Part shown: piece by piece, positions 1 through 6,340 of the stretch
Numbering within the stretch: the first letter of the stretch is position 1
Layout of the letters: every line of letters starts with the position of its first letter
DNA from: a virus
DNA length: 47,164 nucleotides
Reading direction: 5' to 3' (one strand)
IMG/VR virus record: IMGVR_UViG_3300009024_001300
Location: 1 to 47,164 of that record
The notes under the pieces: generated by a model
Database searches by the model: none
Told to the model about the DNA's origin: nothing
Seen by the model: only the letters and a program-made list of their open reading frames with translations
Made by a program: the position numbers and the translations under genes

Positions 1-2
1 CA

Positions 3-842
3 GCAGTAGTAAGACTTCTACAAGAGAACCCTGCCCTCATTAAAGAAGGTATGAAAAGAGAAGTTAGTATTGTGTTTTCTGATCTGAGAGGCTTCACTCC
101 CCTCGGCGAAAGCTTTGGAGATGATGTTAAAGGTTTAACTAAATTAATGAATGGATATATGGATTCAATCACTGAGCCTGTCCTTAAAGCAAATGGAATG
201 GTTATTAAGTATATAGGCGATGCTAGTATGCACATTCACAATGCGCCGATGGAAGATAAAGACCATCCAAAAACAGCTGTTCAAACTGGTTTGAATATGC
301 TACAATCTGTAGAGGAATTTAATGAACAAATCACAAGTGAAGGACGACCACCCATTGGTATGGGTGCTGGGATCAATACTGGGCTTGGTTATCTTGGCGA
401 GATGGGGTCTACCGAGCGACACAGCTACGATGTTCTCGGAGATGCTGTTAGCACAGCTGCACGAATTGAGTCAAAATGTAAGGAATATGGATGCCTACTT
501 TTAGTTGGTGGAGATACAGTAAAGCATTGTAAAAATGATTTCTTTTTTCTTAAGGTAGATGACCTAGCTGTAAAAGGGAAAACTGTAGGTATTGAGATAT
601 ACACTGTTCTTAACCTTAATAAAGATAAATATGTTAAACCGTCACAAATGCACAATGACATGCATATGAATTATCAGAAACAAGATTTTGATAAAGCAAT
701 TAAAATATGTAATGATTTAATGGAATGCTTCGAAGGGAGAATGGCCAATTATTATGACATGTGGATTGAGCGTTGTGAATATATGAAAACACAAAAACTT
801 CCAAAAGATTGGGATGGAATATTCATTGCAACTACCAAGTAA
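3..842 (+). CDS. Class III nucleotidyl cyclase (CHASE2-type catalytic end), 5' truncated by window
   Basis: This catalytic domain would make cAMP (or another cyclic nucleotide) from NTP. Numbering from the Met at position 51, the two metal-binding aspartates are D11 (in FSDLRGFT) and D57 (in KYIGDA). K53 is the adenine-selecting lysine. The block GDAVSTAARIE keeps the transition-state Arg but has Ser where the family has Asn. The frame is open back to base 3, and the upstream residues (RLLQENPALIKEG) match the linker before the cyclase domain in CHASE2 sensor cyclases. The ending KDWDGIFIATTK also matches their C terminus. The real start is therefore outside the window and a membrane sensor part may be missing here. 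This is one of only two plus-strand genes. The family is secure; activity and substrate are inferred. Confidence 0.9.
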   Translation, partial: AVVRLLQENPALIKEGMKREVSIVFSDLRGFTPLGESFGDDVKGLTKLMNGYMDSITEPVLKANGMVIKYIGDASMHIHNAPMEDKDHPKTAVQTGLNMLQSVEEFNEQITSEGRPPIGMGAGINTGLGYLGEMGSTERHSYDVLGDAVSTAARIESKCKEYGCLLLVGGDTVKHCKNDFFFLKVDDLAVKGKTVGIEIYTVLNLNKDKYVKPSQMHNDMHMNYQKQDFDKAIKICNDLMECFEGRMANYYDMWIERCEYMKTQKLPKDWDGIFIATTK

Positions 843-1323
843 ACTATTATGTCTAATTTGTTTATTAGCAGTTTCTATTGAGGCAACAGAAAGACAAGAA
901 TTTTTCTTTAAACATGGATTTACAGCTCCATATAATCAAGAGTATGTTAACGCGGTTTTACACGAGCCTGAAGATGTCACTTCAAAAACACTTTTAGATC
1001 TATCATTTGTAGATACACAACTAGTTACGCCAACACGATTTAATTTTTATCTAATACAATCTCTCGATGTGTATTCGACGTACCGTGGGTTAAAATATTC
1101 ATGTATAACTGAAGCGAATCCTCTTGTCTTTGGAGGCTCAAAACCATCAGCACTTGAACTTGTTCTTTTTAAAGCTGTTGTTATTGGAGCAATGAAAAGT
1201 ATATACAGTGAGAATCCTGACGAATGGCAATTCTTTCAGACAGCTGCTAATTACTCAACTGGGTATGCTGTTGTTAATAATTTTAATATAATTAGAAAGG
1301 CAAAGGATATTTGCCCAAAATAA
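814..1323 (+). CDS. Small exported or membrane protein, DUF5658-like
   Basis: A 169-residue protein whose start overlaps the cyclase gene by 29 bases, so the two are probably translated together. Residues about 8-24 form a hydrophobic signal peptide or anchor. The middle contains DVYSTYRGLKYS followed by EANPL, a pattern like the DUF5658 small membrane family; that assignment is from memory of the pattern and is weak. A second hydrophobic stretch lies near residues 105-120. Its function is unknown. The tight pairing suggests a partner or effector of the cyclase (inference). Confidence 0.75.
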   Translation: MEYSLQLPSKLLCLICLLAVSIEATERQEFFFKHGFTAPYNQEYVNAVLHEPEDVTSKTLLDLSFVDTQLVTPTRFNFYLIQSLDVYSTYRGLKYSCITEANPLVFGGSKPSALELVLFKAVVIGAMKSIYSENPDEWQFFQTAANYSTGYAVVNNFNIIRKAKDICPK

Positions 1324-1326
1324 GAA

Positions 1327-1364
1327 GGTCCTTTTTTAAAGAAAAGACCCTAAAAACTTTTTAT
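1327..1364. terminator. Bidirectional intrinsic terminator between convergent units
   Basis: Arms GGTC-C-TTTT and AAAAGACC form a hairpin with one bulged base. A T-rich run follows it on the plus strand (ACTTTTTATT) and another on the minus strand (TTCTTATTTT). It sits between the plus-strand cyclase pair and the minus-strand tiny-ORF chain, where a two-way terminator is expected. Confidence 0.55.
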
Positions 1365-1368
1365 TCCA

Positions 1369-1479
1369 TTACAGTAGAGTACTGAGGCTATAAAACATCA
1401 TTCCCATAAACAATGTTACTAGTAGACACTCTATACAAACTTCCGTAGTCAAAGCTGGTGCTTTGATTCGATCCTTCAT
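1369..1479 (-). CDS. 36-residue single-pass membrane peptide
   Basis: This ORF begins MKDRIKAPALTT and has a hydrophobic segment (residues about 14-36, CIECLLVTLFMGMMFYSL). A strong ribosome binding site, AAGGAGTGA, lies about 6 bases before the ATG and overlaps the stop codon of the preceding 30-residue ORF. It is the last member of a chain of tiny ORFs. Function unknown. Confidence 0.6.
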   Translation of the reverse strand: MKDRIKAPALTTEVCIECLLVTLFMGMMFYSLSTLL

Positions 1480-1490
1480 TTAATCACTCC

Positions 1491-1583
1491 TTACGTGATG
1501 TGATTGTACCTTCTGTTCATCTCACTTTCCGCATGCCACGGCTGAACCCACCATTTCCAAAAGAAACTTAAGAATTTAGACAT
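1491..1583 (-). CDS. 30-residue aromatic-rich peptide
   Basis: A short ORF starting MSKFLSFFWKWW and ending in a polar tail. It lies 7 bases after the preceding tiny ORF. Its stop TAA is part of the ribosome binding site of the next ORF. Its own Shine-Dalgarno is poor, so it would depend on coupled translation. Supported by position in the chain, not by any recognised family. Confidence 0.38.
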   Translation of the reverse strand: MSKFLSFFWKWWVQPWHAESEMNRRYNHIT

Positions 1584-1588
1584 TAACA

Positions 1589-1669
1589 CTATACCGCTAG
1601 TAAGGATATACAGAAAATACAAGTCAAAGTTAACAATTCTAATTTCTCTTTGATATTAGTTATTTTCAT
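1589..1669 (-). CDS. 26-residue hydrophobic peptide
   Basis: MKITNIKEKLELLTL followed by a hydrophobic C-terminal half (TCIFCISLLAV). It starts 4 bases after the stop of the 51-residue ORF. Very small, with a weak ribosome binding site, so coding is uncertain; the head-to-tail spacing on both sides is the main support. Confidence 0.38.
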   Translation of the reverse strand: MKITNIKEKLELLTLTCIFCISLLAV

Positions 1670-1673
1670 TTTA

Positions 1674-1829
1674 CTATCCGTTAATGTACGATGTTATTAA
1701 CAGTAATAGGGATATACTTCCTAAGAAGAGTAACCCTACCCCTGTCGCTGTGATGATAATATTGACTGGCGTTATCTTAAAATCTTGCTCTTCCTTTCCC
1801 AGGCCGAACAACAGCTTAAAAATATACAC
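1674..1829 (-). CDS. 51-residue membrane peptide with GTG start
   Basis: The GTG start lies inside the last codons of the preceding 66-residue gene, a typical coupled overlap of about 14 bases. The N-terminal part is short and polar (LGKEEQDFKITP) and is followed by one clear transmembrane helix (residues about 23-47, rich in I, L, G). No family recognised. Confidence 0.5.
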   Translation of the reverse strand: MYIFKLLFGLGKEEQDFKITPVNIIITATGVGLLFLGSISLLLLITSYING

Positions 1830-2016
1830 TGTTTAATGCCATTACAGCAAACATCATGGTTAAACATAAGAACTGAATTACAGCAGGCACTGCAACAAAA
1901 AGTTTCATGACATCGAAATCGCCTTTCATAAAAAAGTCATTCTCTGCCCAGTCGGCTATCTCTTGTGGAGTTGCTTCTCTTGGTTTGTTGAAGTGTAATT
2001 CTTGCTGATTGTTCAT
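1816..2016 (-). CDS. 66-residue membrane protein
   Basis: Starts MNNQQELHFNKP with GAGAAG about 6 bases upstream; the longer frame reaching 2067 runs through a hairpin and is unlikely. A soluble N-terminal half (EATPQEIADWAENDFFMKGDF) is followed by a transmembrane helix near the C terminus (VAVPAVIQFLCLTMMFAVMAL). First member of the tiny membrane-protein chain. Function unknown. Confidence 0.6.
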   Translation of the reverse strand: MNNQQELHFNKPREATPQEIADWAENDFFMKGDFDVMKLFVAVPAVIQFLCLTMMFAVMALNSVYF

Positions 2017-2027
2017 GTTCTTCTCAT

Positions 2028-2051
2028 AAAAATGTGGGCGTCGCTGCCCAC
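2028..2051 (-). terminator. GC hairpin with U tract ahead of the tiny-ORF chain
   Basis: On the minus strand GTGGGC and GCCCAC pair perfectly around AGCGAC and are followed by ATTTTT. The shape is that of an intrinsic terminator. It is only about 12 bases upstream of the next start codon, so it may act as partial terminator or attenuator between the DsbA group and the tiny ORFs. Confidence 0.55.
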
Positions 2052-2095
2052 AATGGTATATATACAAAAATTTTATAATATATTATAATATTCAT

Positions 2096-2130
2096 AAAAA
2101 ATGTAAATTTTTTTACAGAGTTTCCTCTGT
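2096..2130 (-). terminator. Hairpin overlapping the stop of the 57-residue ORF
   Basis: ACAGAG and CTCTGT pair around a GAAA tetraloop. They are followed by an A run, a short TTTAC arm and then a run of six T. The hairpin covers the stop codon of the 57-residue gene. A weak terminator or 3' stabiliser is the likely role. Confidence 0.4.
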
Positions 2131-2286
2131 GATTTGTTTTGTGTGAAAGTTGGTCAGTTCTTCCAGGGTTGTGGAAATATCCGATGGCAGAACACCACCG
2201 GACTTTTCCATTACTCGAACGAGTTCTCTTGATAACCTTAGCTCCGTTGCGGTGCCTTTCGGGTGAACCTCAAATCCGGAATCCAT
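2113..2286 (-). CDS. 57-residue protein coupled to dsbA
   Basis: Its ATG overlaps the stop of the DsbA-like gene as TAATG. It begins MDSGFEVHPKGTATELRLS and is soluble and slightly acidic. Codons are like those of its neighbours. No family recognised; the coupling suggests a role in the same late-transcription context. Confidence 0.6.
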   Translation of the reverse strand: MDSGFEVHPKGTATELRLSRELVRVMEKSGGVLPSDISTTLEELTNFHTKQITEETL

Positions 2287-2540
2287 TAGATAGATTCCAT
2301 TAAGGCCTCAATATCCTCAACCTCACCTACGACCTGAGCCATATTTTGTTGGTAATAAATCCTTGCGGCCTTTGCAAGAATCTTTTTAGGAATATCCACG
2401 TCCTCGGATAGAGCTTCAATAGCTTCCTTGATAAAAGACCTTTCAGCTGCCTGACGAGTGTACGAATTACTGATTTCGTCCATACAATCCCTGATACGCT
2501 TCTTGTCTTTGTCGTTGGTTGGTAATATAAAACTACTCAT
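2286..2540 (-). CDS. dsbA: DsbA-like double-stranded DNA-binding protein
   Basis: An 84-residue protein that resembles the T4-like DsbA family, which binds double-stranded DNA and helps late transcription. The motif order (MSSFILPTNDKDKKRIRDC, then a helix-rich middle, then YYQQNMAQVVGEVEDIEAL) is that of marine myophage homologues. The start chosen has TAAGGAGAAATT upstream; the longer frame to 2582 is rejected because it lacks a ribosome binding site. T4 DsbA is about 89 residues, so the length fits. Confidence 0.72.
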   Translation of the reverse strand: MSSFILPTNDKDKKRIRDCMDEISNSYTRQAAERSFIKEAIEALSEDVDIPKKILAKAARIYYQQNMAQVVGEVEDIEALMESI

Positions 2541-2568
2541 GATATAATTTCTCCTTAAAGCTCGGTTA

Positions 2569-2576
2569 CATTTATA
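2569..2576 (-). promoter_or_regulatory. Late-promoter-like box TATAAATG
   Basis: Seven of eight bases match the T4 late consensus TATAAATA. The box lies 29 bases upstream of the DsbA-like start codon and directly next to a perfect 8-bp hairpin. Confidence 0.4.
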
Positions 2577-2608
2577 GTCCAAGTGTCGAGCAATACTTGG
2601 ACCTTTTT
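2577..2608 (+). terminator. Plus-facing hairpin with T tract inside minus-strand genes
   Basis: GTCCAAGT and ACTTGGAC form a perfect 8-bp stem around a 10-base loop. On the plus strand it is followed by CTTTTTC. No plus-strand gene lies here, so it would stop antisense transcription, or serve as a structured 3' end for the 68-residue minus gene. Confidence 0.5.
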
Positions 2609-2610
2609 CA

Positions 2611-2817
2611 TTAATCTTTTAAAAACGATTCAATGGCGTCGCCACCAATTGTGTTGAAAGCCTCTGCACCAGCATAAATCCATTTTATAATATAATATGT
2701 CACGGTCCATAAAACAGCTGGTACGATAACCAATAAAACCTTACCAAAGTATTTCCAATTTAAATCAATAAAATCATAATACGCATCCGAGATTTTCTTT
2801 CGTATGTTATCCAACAT
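2611..2817 (-). CDS. 68-residue single-pass membrane protein
   Basis: Starts MLDNIRKKISDAY, with AGAGGAAA in the end of the SWIM gene as ribosome binding site and an 11-base overlap with that gene. One strong transmembrane helix spans residues about 25-47. The longer frame to 2889 would overlap the SWIM gene by 83 bases and is not preferred. Unknown function. Confidence 0.65.
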   Translation of the reverse strand: MLDNIRKKISDAYYDFIDLNWKYFGKVLLVIVPAVLWTVTYYIIKWIYAGAEAFNTIGGDAIESFLKD

Positions 2818-3121
2818 GTTTGCATTTTCCTCTAAAAGTAAATCCTGGGCAACTGCACTTTCCATTAGTGATTGTGTACATATTGCCATTGCTACCCTTG
2901 ACCGTCCTCACATCGTTTGGAAGATCTGAGTCAGCATATTCTGAAATCAGTTCAAATTTGCGCCTTGCCTTAGAAAATTGTTTCATAGGGGCTTTGAATT
3001 TTTTGAGGTCACCACCAGGTGCCTGATACGCGACCAGAAACCCATATGAATTAAGATGGTATTGACCATTCGCAACTGGGGCGTCTCCCCAATCAGTAAT
3101 CTCTTGCATAACCTGAATCAT
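2807..3121 (-). CDS. Small SWIM zinc-finger protein
   Basis: A 104-residue protein whose C terminus carries C89, C91, C100 and H102 (CSC...CKH), the CxC-x(n)-CxH pattern of SWIM zinc fingers, which bind DNA or proteins. The preceding part has a lysine-rich stretch (KKFKAPMKQFSKARRKFE). AGGAAAT precedes the ATG, which overlaps the upstream stop as ATGA. The SWIM motif is at the very end with only two residues after it. The role is not known; a DNA-binding host-takeover factor is possible. Confidence 0.75.
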   Translation of the reverse strand: MIQVMQEITDWGDAPVANGQYHLNSYGFLVAYQAPGGDLKKFKAPMKQFSKARRKFELISEYADSDLPNDVRTVKGSNGNMYTITNGKCSCPGFTFRGKCKHVG

Positions 3122-3288
3122 TTAGATTTCCTATTAAATAAATTGTAGAGAATACCACCTTTTTCCCATATTAAGGGAATATGTTTCTTGGCATCCTTCT
3201 CGACTGACATGTGACAACCGATATAAGTAAAGACCACGACCACGGTAAATAATACACCCGCGAAAAGTTGATGTAATAATTCTTCCAT
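3118..3288 (-). CDS. 56-residue membrane-anchored peptide
   Basis: Starts MEELLHQLFAGVLF with a transmembrane helix at residues about 8-26, then a basic tail (KKHIPLIWEKGG...FNRKSK). Its start overlaps the upstream stop as TAATG and its stop overlaps the SWIM start as ATGA, strong evidence that it is a real gene. No family recognised. Confidence 0.65.
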   Translation of the reverse strand: MEELLHQLFAGVLFTVVVVFTYIGCHMSVEKDAKKHIPLIWEKGGILYNLFNRKSK

Positions 3289-3776
3289 TATGCCACCGCC
3301 AATTCTAGGAATTCTTGAAGCTGTTTGCCATTTAACAAGGACCCATCTTCCATTCTGAAGGAAGCTGTGTAATTCTTCCTCTGGGTAACCGACTCAGAAC
3401 AACCGTTCCAGGTTTCGATCTTCTCGAGAATCTCTTTTCTCATATAACCCATCTCGGTGTTATCAGTAACCTTCATAAAGGTAATTTCGTCACCCATGAA
3501 CGTAAACTCGGTGATTGCTTCCCAATCCTCACAGACCTTTTCGTCTATGTCGCCAACATGTGCGCCGACGATGTACTCTTCACAGCCACCGTTCGACTTG
3601 ACCAAGTCAGTGGTGATGTAAGGCTTGACTTTCGCCACAGCCGTAGCAATCTCGTTGCTGTCCATATCGCCACAGTTCGGCAATACATAAGTGGACCCAC
3701 CCTTGAACTTCATGTAAGGGTCCTCTGAAGAACCATAGTTCTCCAAATATTGTGTTTGTATGATTAATTTATTCAT
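3288..3776 (-). CDS. Hypothetical protein, 162 residues
   Basis: A soluble acidic protein starting MNKLIIQTQYLENYG. It overlaps its upstream neighbour by one base (TAATG) and its downstream neighbour likewise. Four cysteines are scattered (positions about 35, 65, 82, 126) without a clear metal motif. I do not recognise the family; it belongs to a set of early-type small genes behind the promoter at 4080-4108. Confidence 0.75.
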   Translation of the reverse strand: MNKLIIQTQYLENYGSSEDPYMKFKGGSTYVLPNCGDMDSNEIATAVAKVKPYITTDLVKSNGGCEEYIVGAHVGDIDEKVCEDWEAITEFTFMGDEITFMKVTDNTEMGYMRKEILEKIETWNGCSESVTQRKNYTASFRMEDGSLLNGKQLQEFLELAVA

Positions 3777-4048
3777 TACGCTGCCTCCCTAGCAAATACA
3801 TTTGAAATGGCATTATTAACGCCCATTTTGAACATTGATAGCTCAGTCTCATTAAGCTCAATATTACCTTTAAAGAAGTTTTCAGCATTTTCACAGCCGA
3901 TTGTATCTCTTAAGGCACTTCTGAAAACTGCACCTCTGTCGGATGAACCGAAACCACAGCCTTCTGGCCAATCTGAACAGATGAACTCAGCTGCATTTTC
4001 ACAGTTACCCATTACAAAAGCCGGGCCTTTTTCAAATAAATTTATCAT
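3776..4048 (-). CDS. Hypothetical protein, 90 residues
   Basis: Starts MINLFEKGPAFVMGN; soluble, with cysteines at about 16, 24, 31 and 52. First gene after a near-consensus sigma70 promoter (4080-4108) and preceded by AAAAGGAGAC. Family not recognised. Confidence 0.75.
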   Translation of the reverse strand: MINLFEKGPAFVMGNCENAAEFICSDWPEGCGFGSSDRGAVFRSALRDTIGCENAENFFKGNIELNETELSMFKMGVNNAISNVFAREAA

Positions 4049-4079
4049 AAATGTCTCCTTTTCCTTAATTTATACAACC

Positions 4080-4108
4080 ATTATAACATGGTTGCTTGTT
4101 AAAGTCAA
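4080..4108 (-). promoter_or_regulatory. Sigma70-like promoter, TTGACT-17-TATAAT
   Basis: The minus strand reads TTGACT, a 17-base spacer, then TATAAT, about 32 bases upstream of the gene ending at 3776. The flanks (AGCGTG before, TTAACAAGCAA after the -35) are shared with the promoter at 6284-6312. Confidence 0.85.
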
Positions 4109-4136
4109 CACGCTAGGGCAAAATAATTGAATTAAC

Positions 4137-4259
4137 TCAGTCATCAAATGAGGCGTCCTCGGCAATATTTTCTCTGATTCTGTTAGCAATTTCCATCAAG
4201 TCACTGATTTCTTGTGAGTCTCTTTCCGTGTCTAACTCAATTTCGATTTTAATTTTCAC
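4137..4259 (-). CDS. 40-residue acidic peptide with GTG start
   Basis: The GTG start overlaps the upstream stop as GTGA. The sequence MKIKIEIELDTERDSQEISD is strongly charged and amphipathic and ends in DASFDD. Short peptides with a similar MK(I/V)xIEIELDT start occur in marine myophages as far as I recall. Function unknown. Confidence 0.6.
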   Translation of the reverse strand: MKIKIEIELDTERDSQEISDLMEIANRIRENIAEDASFDD

Positions 4260-4639
4260 GAAGCACTCCCAGTAGATCTTGTGTAGATATATGCGTCAAT
4301 CGCACCAGCATTGGCAATTCCACCAACGATGTCTCCAAACCCATTGCTGTATTGGCATTCGTTACCAGTTCTGGGATTGATTCTTTTCTCAACAGGTTTC
4401 CTACCTTTACATTCAACTCTATATCTAACCGGGTCACCAAATCTATTGACAACACCAGATTCCTTAAGAAGCTTATTCATATATTTTACTGTATCTTTGA
4501 ATTTCTCAAGTTCCAGCATATCACCTGAACAGTTAACGTCAAATCTGCCTACCCAAGCATCAGATCTTTGTTTACCATTCTCGTCAGTTTTAACCACGAC
4601 ATCGTCTATAGTTAAAAGTCCATTTTTATCATATTTCAT
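4256..4639 (-). CDS. Hypothetical protein, 127 residues
   Basis: Starts MKYDKNGLLTIDDVVVKTDENG; soluble, mixed charge, ending in a small-residue tail. It is expressed from the promoter at 4672-4700, which overlaps a hairpin. ATGGAGATAAATT supplies the ribosome binding site. No family recognised. Confidence 0.75.
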   Translation of the reverse strand: MKYDKNGLLTIDDVVVKTDENGKQRSDAWVGRFDVNCSGDMLELEKFKDTVKYMNKLLKESGVVNRFGDPVRYRVECKGRKPVEKRINPRTGNECQYSNGFGDIVGGIANAGAIDAYIYTRSTGSAS

Positions 4640-4671
4640 AATTTATCTCCATTGCCTCAAAATATAAAACC

Positions 4672-4700
4672 ATTATAATACATTAAAAGGCAAAAGTCAA
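4672..4700 (-). promoter_or_regulatory. Sigma70-like promoter overlapping a terminator hairpin
   Basis: TTGACT, 17 bases, TATAAT on the minus strand. The -35 hexamer lies within the 3' arm of the hairpin at 4692-4727, so termination of the upstream unit and initiation of the next share the same bases. Confidence 0.8.
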
Positions 4701-4727
4701 CCCCTCTTTTGAAGAGATTGACTTTTT
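4692..4727. terminator. Long hairpin after the DUF932 gene
   Basis: AAAAGTCAA pairs perfectly with TTGACTTTT. After a small internal loop CTCTT pairs with AAGAG around CAA. The stem carries its own T runs, giving TTTTT on the plus strand and TTTT on the minus strand, so it could act in both directions. Confidence 0.6.
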
Positions 4728-4739
4728 GAAAGAAGTGAC

Positions 4740-5714
4740 TTACGCCACCTCCGCCATTTCAATTGCGAGGTCGAGAGCGTCTATCTTTCTCTTCGCATTA
4801 TGACCGAACCAGGCAGCTGCAGCTCTATAATCTGCATTTCTTCCTAATTCATGGTCTGTCATGTATGTCACTGCATTATATGCATTCCACCATGTACCTC
4901 TGGCAAAATCTGCCCCAGGTTGTGTGTCGACAACTTCCACGGCTCGTTGAGCTGTTGGGCTAAGATTGAGACCAGTAGAACTGAGCTGTCTCTTGTCGTT
5001 GGTTGAGGTACCAAATACCTGCGCCATGAACGCCTCAAAGCTTTGAGGTGTGTATCTTTTTGAGCCAAGAAACTCTGCAGCTTCCTTAAATTGTCCCATT
5101 CTGGTATGTGAAATACCTAACAATTCCTTGACCTTTTCAGCGTCAAACTCATTCCTATGTGATACTCTCACAGCGGGTTGTCCGTTCTCAGCGAGGGCCA
5201 TGGTCAATGTATTATTACATACCACCCTAGTCATTACAAACTTAACGTCGATAGCCCTACCATATAAGTGAGGATTAGAGAATAAAAGAAAACCTTTTAC
5301 TTCATCTCCACCAAATAATTCAAACCCTTCGTTGACATCAGCTGTTGCAAAGACGATTTGACCGTCCTTCAGCGAACCAGCTGTATCCATCTTCATATCA
5401 CCAGCTGAAACGAAATCATTAAAGAAATCAAAAGCCTCCGAGTTTTGGACCGGATTCCATTTACCGCCAACATTGGTAAGAATTTTACCATCTGTTTCCC
5501 TTACTAGGGACTGTTGACCTGTTGGAACCTTTTTTCCGTCAAGTTCTACAAAAGCTTCTACCTTTTTGACTGTCCAGTCAAGTCCAGCTGCTGTTTGCAT
5601 TTCCCTTGGCGTCATGTCATCTTCGACCGGAACTCCAAGACCGTGCCAGGGGACCCCAGCGGATAGACGATACGCCATTTGAGCTTCGCCATTTACCATT
5701 TCTAATTCATGCAT
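4740..5714 (-). CDS. DUF932 (phage/plasmid TIGR03299-like) protein
   Basis: A 324-residue protein with the features of the DUF932 family found in phages and plasmids: an N-terminal PWHGLG motif (residues about 22-28), NVGGKWNPVQN, then VVCNNTL in the middle and a C-terminal TWWNAYNAVTYMTDH block. The family's biochemical role is not established. It overlaps the upstream 60-residue gene by 8 bases and is followed by a hairpin terminator. Confidence 0.88.
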   Translation of the reverse strand: MHELEMVNGEAQMAYRLSAGVPWHGLGVPVEDDMTPREMQTAAGLDWTVKKVEAFVELDGKKVPTGQQSLVRETDGKILTNVGGKWNPVQNSEAFDFFNDFVSAGDMKMDTAGSLKDGQIVFATADVNEGFELFGGDEVKGFLLFSNPHLYGRAIDVKFVMTRVVCNNTLTMALAENGQPAVRVSHRNEFDAEKVKELLGISHTRMGQFKEAAEFLGSKRYTPQSFEAFMAQVFGTSTNDKRQLSSTGLNLSPTAQRAVEVVDTQPGADFARGTWWNAYNAVTYMTDHELGRNADYRAAAAWFGHNAKRKIDALDLAIEMAEVA

Positions 5715-5889
5715 TTCTTTTCTCCATTTCTACATTACTAAAATTGTCAGCCCAAGCTTGAAACGCCTCGACTGACTCACTTTTTGTTAACCCAAAAGCT
5801 TCTCTCAAAACTTGTGGGGCTCCAAACATATTGATCTGACCACTTTCGCGGAGAGAATCTAAAAATTTAAATATCGCTACATTATTCAT
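5707..5889 (-). CDS. 60-residue hypothetical protein
   Basis: Starts MNNVAIFKFLDSLRESG, preceded by AAGGTAG. Helical, possibly with a small helix-turn-helix-like fold (GAPQVLREAFGLTKSESVEAFQAW), although no known family is recognised. It overlaps the DUF932 gene by 8 bases and starts 2 bases after the previous stop. Confidence 0.7.
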   Translation of the reverse strand: MNNVAIFKFLDSLRESGQINMFGAPQVLREAFGLTKSESVEAFQAWADNFSNVEMEKRNA

Positions 5890-5891
5890 AA

Positions 5892-6251
5892 TTAAGCTAC
5901 CTTTTTAAAACCGAAGTTTGCGACCATGAACTGTTCACCAGTTTCATTATCCATTACGATGTCGCCAACTGATGTTGAGTGACCAGTTTCATAAGAGTGA
6001 ACCGCGTCAGGCTCATCCCACAAATTGGTGATTTTGAATACGTGTTCCAGGTCGTTGGCCTGAACCAAATAAGTGTCCTTGTAAAATTCAAGAACAGCAG
6101 GGTCAAATTCAAAAGAATCCTTGATATGCATTGTTTGCAATTTAGCTTTCCAAGCTGGTGATTTTTCTTCAGCGCCACCCCAACCATATTGGTTCGGATA
6201 ATCTTTTTCAGCCTCTGGGACCTTGATTTGTTTAACTGTAAAATATTTCAT
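5892..6251 (-). CDS. 119-residue hypothetical protein
   Basis: Starts MKYFTVKQIKVPEAEKDYPN. The C-terminal block (GHSTSVGDIVMDNETGEQFMV) resembles the short YodL-like or SVGD-type modules of phage accessory proteins; that resemblance is tentative. First gene behind the promoter at 6284-6312. Function unknown. Confidence 0.75.
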   Translation of the reverse strand: MKYFTVKQIKVPEAEKDYPNQYGWGGAEEKSPAWKAKLQTMHIKDSFEFDPAVLEFYKDTYLVQANDLEHVFKITNLWDEPDAVHSYETGHSTSVGDIVMDNETGEQFMVANFGFKKVA

Positions 6252-6283
6252 ATTTTTTTCCTTTTCCTATTTAATATGAGTAC

Positions 6284-6312
6284 ATTATACCATAATTGCT
6301 TGTTAATGTCAA
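6284..6312 (-). promoter_or_regulatory. Consensus sigma70-like promoter, TTGACA-17-TATAAT
   Basis: Both hexamers match consensus with a 17-base spacer. The spacer start TTAACAAGCAA and the preceding AGCGTG repeat the promoter at 4080-4108. It drives the gene starting at 6251. Confidence 0.88.
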
Positions 6313-6340
6313 CACGCTAACTGAATTCTTTTTAAAAGTT

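Noticed and set aside
1-1323. Left end as host chromosome flanking a prophage
   Set aside because: No integrase, attachment repeat or change in base composition is visible, and T4-like phages are not usually integrated; a phage-carried accessory gene pair is simpler, though the left neighbour is not seen.
2807-2889. Longer start (2889) for the membrane gene ending at 2611
   Set aside because: It would overlap the SWIM gene by 83 bases, while the Met at 2817 has a good ribosome binding site.
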